This document shows positions 1-7,906 of a stretch of DNA of 64,000 bases, one piece after another. The notes below the pieces were generated by a model. The model did not search any database and was not told the DNA's origin. It saw only the letters and a list, made by a program, of their open reading frames with translations. The DNA is from Streptomyces sp. Ru73 (GTDB lineage Bacteria > Actinomycetota > Actinomycetes > Streptomycetales > Streptomycetaceae): the NCBI RefSeq assembly GCF_002920575.1, contig NZ_PQSQ01000005.1:62001-126000 (forward strand), read 5' to 3'. The number at the start of each line of letters is the position of its first letter. The first letter of the stretch is position 1. The position numbers and the translations under genes were made by a program.

Positions 1-465
1 GAACTCGTTGAACATCGCCGCTGCGACAGGCACTTCGGCACCCAGCCCCATGCCCTGCACGAAGCGGAAGGCCATCATGCTCTCGACGTTCCAGGCCACC
101 GCCGCGCACAGGGACAGCAGCCCGAAGAGCGCTGAAGCGGCGACGAAGGCCGCCTTGCGGCCGACCCGCTCGCTGACCACACCGAACACGAGCGCACCGA
201 TGATCTGCCCCACATAGCCCGCGGCGATCAGCGCCCCCGCCACCGACAGCGGTGCGCCGAGCGTGGCCAGCACGGCACTGAGCACGACCGAGAGGAGCAG
301 CGCGTCGAAGGAGTCGAAGAAGGTGCCGACTCCGAGCAGCCCGGCGATCCGCAGGTGGAAGCGGGTCAGGGGGATACGGTCCACCCTGGCCAGCAGGGCA
401 CCGGCCGTGTCGTGGCCGTCGACGGCCTCGGGTGCGGTGCGTGCCGCGGTCGGTTGGATGCTCAC
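1..465 (-). CDS. MFS transporter, N-terminal part (runs off window)
   Basis: This is the first 155 residues of a major facilitator superfamily permease in the inner membrane; the 3' end lies outside the window. After a polar N-terminus of about 40 residues come hydrophobic helices, the loop GVVSERVGRKAAF between helices 2 and 3 (the MFS motif A with its basic residues), and the helix 4 pattern RFVQGMGLGAEVPVAAAMFNEF-like, here seen as FRFVQGMGLGAEVP. That pattern is common in aromatic-acid:H+ symporters and metabolite:H+ symporters. The GTG start at 465 begins VSIQPTAARTAP. The substrate cannot be told; pobA lies 4 kb away, so an aromatic acid is possible but not shown. Confidence 0.85.
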   Translation of the reverse strand, partial: MSIQPTAARTAPEAVDGHDTAGALLARVDRIPLTRFHLRIAGLLGVGTFFDSFDALLLSVVLSAVLATLGAPLSVAGALIAAGYVGQIIGALVFGVVSERVGRKAAFVAASALFGLLSLCAAVAWNVESMMAFRFVQGMGLGAEVPVAAAMFNEF

Positions 466-480
466 GTGGCCTCCACGCTG

Positions 481-505
481 AGGACATGTACGGAGGACAT
501 GTACG
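481..505. promoter_or_regulatory. Direct repeat upstream of the MFS gene
   Basis: AGGACATGTACG occurs twice, at 481-492 and 494-505, 13 bp apart, just upstream of the MFS start at 465. Each copy contains the palindrome-like GACATGTAC. It could be a binding site for a repressor of the transporter gene; no regulator is adjacent. The rest of 506-761 has only short imperfect inverted repeats (CCAGTAC at 624 and GTACTGG at 659). Confidence 0.35.
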
Positions 506-761
506 TCGGACACGCCCTCCGGGCCGAGGACGCGCACGGGAGAGCGACCGCGTCGAGGCCCGGTGACTCGGTGACCGAGCGCCCGGTACTCCAGCGCTGT
601 CCGCGCTCCCGCACCTCAGTAGTCCAGTACTCCGCTACACCAGAGCTCTATTGCCTCTGTACTGGTCGGGCACCGCCGACGCCGGTCGGGTGGCCCTCCG
701 CAACGGAGCCGCCCGCCCCGAGGAGCCGGGACGGGCGGTTGGGTTCGTACGGAGCAGCCGG

Positions 762-1223
762 TCAGCCGCAGTGGCCGCGGCCGTTGGCGCCCACGCCGTC
801 GATCGCGGCGTTCCACAGGATGCACTGGCCGCGGGCGTCCAGGTACACCGGCCCGGCGTACGTGGTGTAGTGGCCGCTGTCCACCACGTACGGCGCGCCG
901 CGCCCGGCGTCGATGGCGAGCGAGACGGCCATCCACACGGCCGGCGTGCCGGGCGTGTTCCGGATGGTGACGGCGCAGTTCTTGCCCGTCGACTCGTTCC
1001 AGGTCACGTACACCGTGCCGACGTCGCTGACCGGCGTCGAGTCGATGACCTTGTAGCCGCTGCCGCAGACGCCGTTGTAGGCCGCCTGCGCCGTGGCCGG
1101 GGCCGCGGCGGCCGTGGCCGTCGTCCGGGGCGCAGCGGAGGACGGCGAGGCAAGGGCGGTCACCGCACCGACGGTGACGGCGGTCAGCGCGGCGGTCGTG
1201 GCCGCACGGCGGATGAGAGTCAT
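762..1223 (-). CDS. Spore-associated protein A-like secreted protein
   Basis: This is a 153-residue secreted protein. The start at 1223 is chosen because GGGGGAA lies 6 nt upstream; an in-frame ATG 21 nt further up has no such site. A signal peptide occupies about residues 1-27 (basic MTLIRRAAT, hydrophobic core, Ala-rich end at SPSSAAP). The mature part carries the order seen in Streptomyces SapA proteins: AAYNGVCGSGY, GTVYVTWNESTGKNC, YTTYAGPVYLDARGQC and a final GHCG. Four cysteines probably form disulfides. SapA homologues are associated with the spore surface, but their molecular function is unknown. It lies 3' of two other secreted-protein genes but behind a hairpin, so is probably transcribed separately. 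Confidence 0.8.
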   Translation of the reverse strand: MTLIRRAATTAALTAVTVGAVTALASPSSAAPRTTATAAAAPATAQAAYNGVCGSGYKVIDSTPVSDVGTVYVTWNESTGKNCAVTIRNTPGTPAVWMAVSLAIDAGRGAPYVVDSGHYTTYAGPVYLDARGQCILWNAAIDGVGANGRGHCG

Positions 1224-1369
1224 GGTGTTCCCCCAGTTGGTCATCGGCGGCGCTCGCTGCGCCTGCCCAGTCAGACAAGGCGGCCCGTGGGATCGTTGTG
1301 CTCCGTGTGTCACCGTTCTGTCACCGTGTCCCGGAGGGTTCGGCGCCTCCGCGGTGGGGTGGTGACACA

Positions 1370-1402
1370 CGAACGGCCGCCCATGGGGGAGGCGGCCGTT
1401 CG
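1370..1402 (-). terminator. Hairpin terminator, 12-bp perfect stem
   Basis: Arms CGAACGGCCGCC (1370-1381) and GGCGGCCGTTCG (1391-1402) with a 9-nt loop lie just downstream of the stop at 1435 of the beta-helix gene on the minus strand. It separates that gene from the sapA-like gene. Confidence 0.75.
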
Positions 1403-1434
1403 CTGCGGGAAGTGGTGCATGGGAAGAGAGGGGA

Positions 1435-3297
1435 CTACGGGTAATTCACCACGTATGCCTCCTGGTTGCCGGCGTTCGCCGGGCCGCCCTGGTCGTTGAT
1501 GACGTGCTGGATGGTGCCGGTGCCGCCGAGCGAGACGCCCACCATGTGGTGGAACCGCACGCCGTCCGCGCGGGGCACCTGGAAGGCGCGGTCGGCGGCC
1601 ACCGACTTGTTGACGTTGAAGTAGCAGTAGCTGCCCAGCCCGTACGCCTGGTGGTCGGTGACCCCGTCGGCCACCTTGTACGCGGCGTAGCCCTTCGTGT
1701 CGCCGTCCCTCCAGGATGCCTGGTCCGGCGGGTCGTACGGCATCTCGTTCTGGAAGAAGTACGTCCGGCCGCCGTTGCCGTTCCACACCACCTGGTCCTT
1801 CTGGAAGTGCTCGACGAACAGGCCGTACATCGTGACGTCGTCCCCGTTGACGATGAGTCCGTTGTCCGCGGTGTTCTGCGTCCAGCCGACCCCGTCGCCG
1901 TGGTCGGCCCGCCAGATCCAGGTGTGGTCGCCGATGACGTCCGAGCTGTTGACCACCAGGCTCTTGGCCGCCTTGCCGACGCCTGCGCCGCCGACGCGGA
2001 AGTACACGTCGTGCAGGGAGGACGGATCGGCGGAGTGGTCGGCCGAAGCGCCCTTCCGGCCCATCTCCATGAGCGGGTCCGAGCTCTCCTTGCCGGCGTC
2101 GATCAGCAGTCCGGCGACCTTCGCGCCGTCGACGTCGGCCACCGAGAGCGCGGTGACCCCGCCGTCCGGTACGAGGGTGGCGAGCCCGAGGCCGAGCACC
2201 ACGGTGTCCGGCTTCGTCACCTCGACCGTGTCGTCCAGGTGGTAGACGCCGGGCGTGAAGAGCAGGTGTTTGCCCTGGTTCAGTGCGGAGTTGAGCTCGG
2301 ACGCGCGCACACCGGGCTTGGCGATGAAGAAGTCGTCGAGCGGGAGGGATGTGCCCTTCGGGGTGCCGCCGGACCACGTCGTGCCCTGGGTGCCGGTGGC
2401 GACGTCGGGCACGAAGACCTTGTACGCGCCCTGGTCGTCGACGTAGAGGAACGGCTTCTCGCGGGACTTCGGGGTCTTGTCGACCGTGGTGTACGGCGGG
2501 TCGGGGAAGTCGCCGGCCGGCGGGTTCTTCGCGCCGACGAACACCATGTTCCAGTTGGAGCCGTGCCAGCCGCTCCACTCGGTGTTGCGGGACAGGTACT
2601 GCTGCTGCGACCCGGAGGAGACCGTACCGTCGACCCTGGTGTCGGCGAGCAGGCCACCGCTGGACCAGCCGTGGTTGCGCGGGTCCAGCTGCAGGTTGCC
2701 CTTGACGTGCATCCGGCGGAACGGCGCGGCCTGCGAGACGGCCCAGCGATCGGTGCCGTTCGCCGGGGTGACGGCCATGTTCTCGGCGCCCCGCCAGAAG
2801 TTCTGCGTGGCGTTGTCGTCGAACCAGTCGGCCTCGGCGTGCACATCGCCGTTGATGTCCGTGTCGTCGGGCGACATGCCGAGCCCGGCGATCTGGGTGT
2901 AGAAGCCGATGTTGGCGTCCACGTCGTACTTACCGGGCTTGAACAGCAGCGCGTGCCGTTCCTGCCCGAACTGGTTCTTCTCCTGCTCCTTGAAGACCGC
3001 GTCGAGCCGGGACTGGATGTCGTCCTTGGACATCGAGGGGTCGAAGACGTCGACGTTGGGGCCGAGGTCCGGGGCGTCGGCCGCGGTGAGGTGTTTTTGC
3101 CCGTGCGCCGGGGCTCGGCCTCGGTCCTGCTCCTGCGAGACAGCGGAAGACGTGGTGTGTTCGGGGCGCGCGCTCGCGCTCTGCGTGGTGAGGAGGGCAG
3201 CGGCGCCGGTCGCGAGGGCGAGGGCGGCGGCAGCGGCGGGCAGGGCGCGGCGCCGGCGGTGGCGCGGACGCGGGTGCTCCGAAGCGTTGCGGCTCAT
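1435..3297 (-). CDS. Secreted right-handed beta-helix protein (adenylyl cyclase / coagulation factor 5/8 type by name in databases)
   Basis: This is a 620-residue exported protein. The ATG at 3297 is preceded by GGTGA at 8 nt. The N-terminus has a very basic stretch (RPRHRRRR) and a hydrophobic core ending near SASA, a signal peptide with twin arginines. The body matches a widespread Streptomyces secreted family recognised by segments such as GPNVDVFDPS, RHALLFKPGKY, TQNFWRGAEN, HLLFTPGVYHL, IGDHTWIWRADHG and VEHFQKDQVVWNGNGG. Two halves each look like a pectin-lyase-type beta-helix, as in GH55-like proteins. Database names such as adenylyl cyclase are, as far as I can judge, not informative; a polysaccharide-binding or -cleaving role is an inference. 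It follows the chitinase-like gene by 22 nt and is probably co-transcribed with it. Confidence 0.75.
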   Translation of the reverse strand: MSRNASEHPRPRHRRRRALPAAAAALALATGAAALLTTQSASARPEHTTSSAVSQEQDRGRAPAHGQKHLTAADAPDLGPNVDVFDPSMSKDDIQSRLDAVFKEQEKNQFGQERHALLFKPGKYDVDANIGFYTQIAGLGMSPDDTDINGDVHAEADWFDDNATQNFWRGAENMAVTPANGTDRWAVSQAAPFRRMHVKGNLQLDPRNHGWSSGGLLADTRVDGTVSSGSQQQYLSRNTEWSGWHGSNWNMVFVGAKNPPAGDFPDPPYTTVDKTPKSREKPFLYVDDQGAYKVFVPDVATGTQGTTWSGGTPKGTSLPLDDFFIAKPGVRASELNSALNQGKHLLFTPGVYHLDDTVEVTKPDTVVLGLGLATLVPDGGVTALSVADVDGAKVAGLLIDAGKESSDPLMEMGRKGASADHSADPSSLHDVYFRVGGAGVGKAAKSLVVNSSDVIGDHTWIWRADHGDGVGWTQNTADNGLIVNGDDVTMYGLFVEHFQKDQVVWNGNGGRTYFFQNEMPYDPPDQASWRDGDTKGYAAYKVADGVTDHQAYGLGSYCYFNVNKSVAADRAFQVPRADGVRFHHMVGVSLGGTGTIQHVINDQGGPANAGNQEAYVVNYP

Positions 3298-3319
3298 GTC
3301 GAGTGTCACCGTGCCCCCG

Positions 3320-4426
3320 TCAGCCCGTGTATCCGGCGAAGATCTTGGCGAACTGCCACGGCTCCTGATCCACTCCGGAGCAGGTGTCGTCGTTGGGATA
3401 GGCACCGGGGCACGGGCGGTCGCGGTTGGCCGACCAGTAAGTGAGCCGGGCGAGGTGGTGCTCCTGCGCGTACGCGCGGATGGCCTCGAAGTTCTTCGTG
3501 GTGACCCGCTCGTCGGCGTCGGTGATGCCGTTCATCGAGGAGATGCCGCTGTGCCGGTAGGCCGCGTCGTCGCTGTAGCCGTAGGCCGTCTTGACGGTGT
3601 TCTTCAGGCCCTCGGCGGCCTTCTCGGTCAGCTCGCCCATGTCCTGGCCGCCCGCGTCACCGAAGTCGAACGGCATGATCGTCCAGCCGTCCACCTCCAG
3701 CCCTGCGTCGGCGGCCCGCTCGATCATGCCGTCGTCCGGTCCGTCCTGGGCGCTGGGGAACGTGACGTACGTCGTCAGTCCCTGCTTCTCGGCCTTGACC
3801 CGCTTCAACGCGTCGATCGTCTTCCGCTGCACCGTGGGGTCGGCGTACGCGTCGCCCTCGATGTCGATGTCGATCGCCTTCAGGCCGTAGGCGTCGATCA
3901 CCTTCTGGTACGCACCGGCCAGCGCGGTGGCGTCCGGGCAGGTCTGCTCCAGCTTGCTGCCACTGGCGCCGCCGAAGGAGGGGATGACGTCCCCGCCCTT
4001 GGCGCGGATGGCGTCCACGGTCTGCGCGTCGACGCCGCCGGTGAGCGGGCGGCTGCCGTCCCACTGGGGGTCGCACGAGCCGTTGCTGAGGACGAACGCG
4101 AGGGTGAACCACTTGACGCCGCTGGCGTCCATCACCGTCGCGGGATCGGGCGTGTCACCCCAGCCGTTGTACAGATACGGGGCCACGGCCTGCGGCGCGC
4201 CGGCCGCCTCGGGCCCGGTGGCCGGCGTGGCGTCGGCCGCGGCCATTGTGCCGCCACCGATGACCGCCGCGGCGACGACACCGACGGCGCCCCGACGGAC
4301 CATGCGGATGCGCGGTGACCGTGACCCCGAACGTGACCGCGACTCCGATCGTGACCGTGACTCCGATCGTGATCGTGCCGGTGACCCTGATCGTGACCTG
4401 CTTCCATCCTGTGCTGCTGAACTCAT
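3320..4426 (-). CDS. Secreted GH18-like chitinase with Ser/Arg-repeat N-terminus
   Basis: This is a 368-residue protein. The start at 4426 has AGGAG 5 nt upstream. Residues about 8-37 are an unusual Ser/Arg/Glu repeat (SRSRSGSPARSRSES pattern), then an RR-containing hydrophobic segment (MVRRGAVGVVAAAVIGGG) that fits a Tat-like signal peptide with a long n-region. The catalytic-domain order fits single-domain GH18: a barrel strand WFTLAFVLSNGSCDPQWDG, GDVIPSFGGASG (the SxGG motif) and IDIDIEGD, with D186, D188 and catalytic acid E190. No chitin-binding module is visible. It would hydrolyse chitin or related beta-1,4-GlcNAc polymers outside the cell. It is first in a probable two-gene unit with the beta-helix protein. 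A start at the ATG at 4303 would remove the repeats but lacks a ribosome site. Confidence 0.8.
   Translation of the reverse strand: MSSAAQDGSRSRSGSPARSRSESRSRSESRSRSGSRSPRIRMVRRGAVGVVAAAVIGGGTMAAADATPATGPEAAGAPQAVAPYLYNGWGDTPDPATVMDASGVKWFTLAFVLSNGSCDPQWDGSRPLTGGVDAQTVDAIRAKGGDVIPSFGGASGSKLEQTCPDATALAGAYQKVIDAYGLKAIDIDIEGDAYADPTVQRKTIDALKRVKAEKQGLTTYVTFPSAQDGPDDGMIERAADAGLEVDGWTIMPFDFGDAGGQDMGELTEKAAEGLKNTVKTAYGYSDDAAYRHSGISSMNGITDADERVTTKNFEAIRAYAQEHHLARLTYWSANRDRPCPGAYPNDDTCSGVDQEPWQFAKIFAGYTG
4315..4402. repeat. 18-bp tandem repeats coding the Ser/Arg tract
   Basis: Three consecutive 18-bp units (4315-4332, 4333-4350, 4351-4368) of the form GTGACCGNGACYCCGAWC, followed by degenerate copies to about 4402. 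They lie in the coding sequence for the N-terminus of the chitinase-like protein, so unit-number changes would stay in frame. Confidence 0.75.
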
Positions 4427-4731
4427 GGGAGCTCCTGTGCGGTGTGGGGGGAGCGGGCATCGGCCCGGGACGGTCGCACTGCCGTGATGTGCGCCGCGCG
4501 CACCGAAGCGTTGAAGTCCTGGACGCTCAAGGCATGGCTGGCTGCCCTTCGTAGGCGGTGCACAGTCCGTCCGGCCAACCGTGAATGACGCCGGGACCAT
4601 GCCAACTCGGCCTGGTCCAGACCTGATTCACGCCTTGAGTTAACTCGTCGCAAGAAGGGCCGTCAAGGGATTCGGAATCATCGGCTTCACTTCAAAAGGT
4701 GAACGCTCAGGAGCCGACCAGGCCGGCTCGG
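4427..4731. other. Intergenic region between chitinase-like gene and pobA
   Basis: This 305-bp stretch must hold the promoter of the minus-strand chitinase/beta-helix unit. It is somewhat AT-richer near 4625-4700 (GTTAACTCGTCGCAAG, TTCAAAAGGTGAACG). I see no convincing gene, hairpin or operator. Confidence 0.5.
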
Positions 4732-5931
4732 TCAGAGGCCCGGGGCGAGTTCCGGCCCCATGTACCGCTCCAGGAAGGCCCGCGCGTACGCCGGGTCGTC
4801 GCGCAGCCGGAAGAGGCGGGCCCGCCGCAGCCCCTCGACGTAGCCGGCGTCCGGGGTGCCGGGGCGCGGGCCGTGCTGGAGGTGGAGCATGAAGTGGCTG
4901 AACTCCTGGACCTGCCACACGTCGGCGAGCCGCCGCCGCGAGTAGGCCGCCAGCACCTCGCTGACGTCACCGCCCGGATCCTCGGAGAAGTGCCGGCCCA
5001 GTGCGGCGGCGAGGTCGGCCGCGTCGGCCATCGCCAGGTTCATGCCCTTGCCGCCGGACGGCGGCACGATGTGGGCCGCGTCACCCACCAGCGCCACCCG
5101 CCCGAGGTGCATGGGCTCCACCACACGGGTCCGCATCTCCACGATCGACCGGTCGAAGACCGGCCCCCGCCGCAGCGCCCCCGGCGGCAGCGCCAGCCGG
5201 GCGTCCAGCTCCCGCCACACCCGTTCCTCGGGCCAGTCGTCCAGGGTCTCGTCCTCCGCCGCCTCCAGGTACAGGCGCGTGACCTCCGGCGACCGCAGCA
5301 TCTGGCCGGCGAACCCGTCGGCGTGCTGGCCGTACACGGTGTGCGGTGCGAAGGGCGGCGTCTGCGCGAGGACGCCGAGGAGCCGTACGCCGTGCCGCAC
5401 GTCGTACTCGGTGAAGGCGTCGGCCGGCAGGGCGGCGCGCACGGGACCGTACTGGCCCGCGGCCTCCACCACCACCTCGGCGCGCACCGCCGTGCCGTCC
5501 GCGCACCGCACCACCGGCAGCCCGCGCTCGGTGCCGAGGCCGACGACGGGGCGGCCCAGCAGGGTGGCGCCGGCCGCCGACTCGTACCCGTCCAGCAGGT
5601 CGGACACCACCTCCTGCTGCGGGTAGACGAAGCTCGGGGTGTCACCGCACAGGTCCGCGTAGTCCAGCCGCACGACCTCGCCGTCGCACCGGAACTCGCA
5701 CGCGGTGTGCGGCAGGCCCTCGGTACGGAGCCGCTTCGAGAGCCCGAGGCGGTCCATGAGCTGTACGGTGCGGCGCTCCAGGAATCCGGCGCGTGCCCTG
5801 GCCAGCAGCTGATCGCGGTCGAACTTGTCGATCACCACGCAGGCGATGCCCCGCTCGCGCAGCAGCGTCGCCAGTGTCAGGCCGGCGGGCCCGGCGCCGA
5901 CGACGGCCACCTGGGTTTCGATGGTCCCCAC
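4732..5931 (-). CDS. pobA: 4-hydroxybenzoate 3-monooxygenase (PobA)
   Basis: A 399-residue FAD-dependent aromatic hydroxylase of usual PobA length that converts 4-hydroxybenzoate to protocatechuate with NAD(P)H and O2 in the cytoplasm. The GTG start at 5931 has AAGGAG 7 nt upstream. Visible motifs: VAVVGAGPAGLT near the N-terminus (FAD ADP-binding), RARAGFLERRTVQLM (the conserved segment after the first helix pair), VVEAAGQYGPVRAAL (DG-type motif position), and GDAAHIVPPSGGKGMNLAMADA, the characteristic PobA FAD/substrate segment. No pcaHG or PobR gene is in view. The next gene upstream, a VOC protein, is divergent, so pobA is probably a single transcription unit. Confidence 0.88.
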   Translation of the reverse strand: MGTIETQVAVVGAGPAGLTLATLLRERGIACVVIDKFDRDQLLARARAGFLERRTVQLMDRLGLSKRLRTEGLPHTACEFRCDGEVVRLDYADLCGDTPSFVYPQQEVVSDLLDGYESAAGATLLGRPVVGLGTERGLPVVRCADGTAVRAEVVVEAAGQYGPVRAALPADAFTEYDVRHGVRLLGVLAQTPPFAPHTVYGQHADGFAGQMLRSPEVTRLYLEAAEDETLDDWPEERVWRELDARLALPPGALRRGPVFDRSIVEMRTRVVEPMHLGRVALVGDAAHIVPPSGGKGMNLAMADAADLAAALGRHFSEDPGGDVSEVLAAYSRRRLADVWQVQEFSHFMLHLQHGPRPGTPDAGYVEGLRRARLFRLRDDPAYARAFLERYMGPELAPGL

Positions 5932-6113
5932 CAGAGTGCTCCTTCGGTCGTGCTGGAAGCAGCGTAGGGATCCGCCACCACGCCAAACACACCGGGTCAC
6001 CCTCGCCACTCGTGTCACCCATGTCACTCGGGCACCCCGCGCTGCCCGTACGCTCCGGGCCCCGGCCGGCGGAGGCAGGGGAGCGGAGCCTCATGGGGCC
6101 CTAAGGTGTCAGG

Positions 6114-6461
6114 ATGCGTGCACGAGTGGACGAGGTCGTTTTCGACTGTGCTGATCCGCAGGGGCTGGCCCGGTTCTGGGGGCGGCTGCTGGACGCGGAG
6201 CCGGTGGCGCGGAACGCGGAGTGGAGCTATGTCGATCCGCCGGAGATGCCGCGGCTGGCCTTCCAGCGGGTGCCCGAGCCGAAGAGCACGAAGAACCGGG
6301 TGCATCTGGACCTGTTGGCCGGGGACATTCCCACGGCGACGGCCGAGGCCGTCCGGCTGGGTGCGGTCGCCGTCGGTGAGCTGGTGACGAATCCGTACGG
6401 GCAGTTCCAGGTGCTGACCGACCCCGAGGGCAACGAGTTCTGCTTCGTCAGCGGGCACTGA
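6114..6461 (+). CDS. VOC family protein (glyoxalase-like)
   Basis: A 115-residue protein of one glyoxalase/bleomycin-resistance type domain, two beta-alpha-beta-beta-beta units. It starts VDEVVFDCADPQGLARFWGRLL and ends NPYGQFQVLTDPEGNEFCFVSGH, the usual pattern for actinobacterial glyoxalase-like proteins. Segment RVHLDLLAGD holds the His expected at the metal-site position and the final Glu of GNEFC the other. The substrate is unknown. It is divergent from pobA and ends 19 nt before the convergent LacI gene, so it appears to stand alone. Confidence 0.75.
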   Translation: MRARVDEVVFDCADPQGLARFWGRLLDAEPVARNAEWSYVDPPEMPRLAFQRVPEPKSTKNRVHLDLLAGDIPTATAEAVRLGAVAVGELVTNPYGQFQVLTDPEGNEFCFVSGH

Positions 6462-6479
6462 CGCCGGGGGAGGGGGAGG

Positions 6480-7580
6480 TCACACGCTGCTGCCGTCTTC
6501 CTCCCACGTCGGCTTCTCCCACGTCGGCTCCTCCCGCGCCGGATCCTCTCGCCCCTGCGCCTCCCGTACCGGCCCCGTGGTCCCCCGGGGGATCAGATGC
6601 GTCGGCAGGACGACGTGCCGGGCCGGGTCGGCGGACGGGTCGCCGATGAGGGTGCGGGCGAGAGTGCCGGCCGCGCGGCCGACCTCGGCGGCGGGCTGGG
6701 CGATGGTGGTGAGATCCAGCCATTCGGCGTGGTCGTGGTCGTCGAAGCCGAGGACGGAGACGCGGTCCGGTACGTCGATCCCGGAGGACCGCAGTACCCA
6801 CAGCACCTCCATCGCTATCTCGTCGGTCTCGGCGAACACCGCGGTCGGCGGGTCCGCCAGACAGAGCAGCCGGCCGACGGCCTCGGCGGTGGCGCGCCGG
6901 CCGCGCGAGGTGCTGACCACCAGCTCCTCGTCGTACGGGACGGCCGCCTCGGCGAGGGCCTCGCGGTAACCGAACAGGCGGGTGCGCGAGCTGCACGTGA
7001 AGCCGGAGTCGGGGGCCGCGCGGACGAAGGCGATCCGGCGGTGGCCGAGGCCGCGCAGGTAGCGGGTGCCGGCGCGGGCCGCCGCGATGTCCTCGACGTA
7101 CACACTGGCCCGGCCGGGGGCGTGCTGGCTGACGTACACCACCGGGACGCCCAGCCCGTCCAGCCGGGCGAACTCCGCCTCGGTCAGGTCGAAGGAGACG
7201 ACCAGGAGCGCGTCGGCGTTGCGGCGGGCCGGCAGCCGGTCGAAGAAGGCGGCGCGTTCCGTGAGGTCGCCGACGCTGTAGACCTTCAGGTCCAGGCCCG
7301 CGTCCCGCAGTATCTCGCTGAGGCCGCGCAGCACCTGCCCGACGAACCACGAGCCGAGGGTGGGCGCGAGGACCGCGACCGTGCCGGTCTTGCCGGTGAC
7401 CAGGCTGGACGCCTGCCGGGAAATGACGAAGGAGAGTTCGCGGGCCGCCGCTTCCACCCTCGTCCTGGCGTCGTCCGAGACGGTGGAGAGGCCACGCAGG
7501 GTCCGCGAGACCGTGGAGACCGAGACCCCCGCCCGTTCGGCCACGTCGGCCATGGTGGGGAGACGCTGCGCTGGAGGCAT
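6480..7580 (-). CDS. LacI-family transcriptional regulator of the adjacent sugar operon
   Basis: A 366-residue repressor. A LacI helix-turn-helix lies at residues about 9-30 (TMADVAERAGVSVSTVSRTLRG), followed by the hinge and a periplasmic-binding-like effector domain (TVAVLAPTLGSWFVGQVLRGL, AFVRAAPDSGFTCSSRTRLFGY, RVSVLGFDDHDHAEW). The C-terminus past about residue 335 is a short charged repeat (EEPTWEKPTWEED) not usual in the family. No strong ribosome site marks the ATG at 7580; it is the first start that includes the whole HTH. It is divergent from the ABC operon, and two matching operator-like sites lie between them, so it probably represses the operon and itself until an alpha-glucoside binds. 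Confidence 0.9.
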   Translation of the reverse strand: MPPAQRLPTMADVAERAGVSVSTVSRTLRGLSTVSDDARTRVEAAARELSFVISRQASSLVTGKTGTVAVLAPTLGSWFVGQVLRGLSEILRDAGLDLKVYSVGDLTERAAFFDRLPARRNADALLVVSFDLTEAEFARLDGLGVPVVYVSQHAPGRASVYVEDIAAARAGTRYLRGLGHRRIAFVRAAPDSGFTCSSRTRLFGYREALAEAAVPYDEELVVSTSRGRRATAEAVGRLLCLADPPTAVFAETDEIAMEVLWVLRSSGIDVPDRVSVLGFDDHDHAEWLDLTTIAQPAAEVGRAAGTLARTLIGDPSADPARHVVLPTHLIPRGTTGPVREAQGREDPAREEPTWEKPTWEEDGSSV

Positions 7581-7621
7581 GTCCGGAACGTAGCACAGGT
7601 GTAGGCCACATGGACCTGGTC

Positions 7622-7639
7622 GGTGACAGCGTTATCACC
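7622..7639. promoter_or_regulatory. LacI operator O1 (near regulator)
   Basis: GGTGACAGCGTTATCACC is an 18-bp near-palindrome with the central CG typical of LacI-family sites. It lies 42 bp upstream of the regulator gene and shares AGCGTTNTCA with the second site at 7822-7837, which supports both as targets of the adjacent repressor. The remainder of the 326-bp gap (7581-7906) holds the operon promoter and no gene. Confidence 0.65.
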
Positions 7640-7794
7640 GAGGTCGGGGCGGAATTCCGCCGTGCTGGGGCCGAGTTGTCCTCATGACCGGCCCCTGCTG
7701 ACGCCGTGACAGGTCCGATGATACGGGGGCAAGTCGACCATTCTGCCTGGTTCTTCGTGGGAGCGGACGCCTCTTCTTGTTGCTGCGCGTGGCA

Positions 7795-7823
7795 TTGACA
7801 GGCATGAGGGCCGTCCCTAGCGT
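7795..7823 (+). promoter_or_regulatory. Promoter of the sugar ABC operon
   Basis: A perfect -35 box TTGACA (7795-7800), a 17-bp spacer and TAGCGT (7818-7823) as -10 form a housekeeping-type Streptomyces promoter reading toward the binding-protein gene. Operator O2 overlaps the -10 box and start of transcription, as expected for repression. Confidence 0.7.
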
Positions 7824-7837
7824 GCAAGCGTTGTCAG
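7822..7837. promoter_or_regulatory. LacI operator O2 (over the operon promoter)
   Basis: GTGCAAGCGTTGTCAG shares AGCGTTNTCA with O1. It lies across the -10 box of the operon promoter. Centre-to-centre distance to O1 is about 199 bp, so DNA looping is possible but not needed. Confidence 0.6.
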
Positions 7838-7906
7838 GAGCACCTCCCAGTGCCCTCCTTTCGACGCCTCCCCTCAGCGTTCTCCCTCGGTCAGGAGCGC
7901 ATCGTC

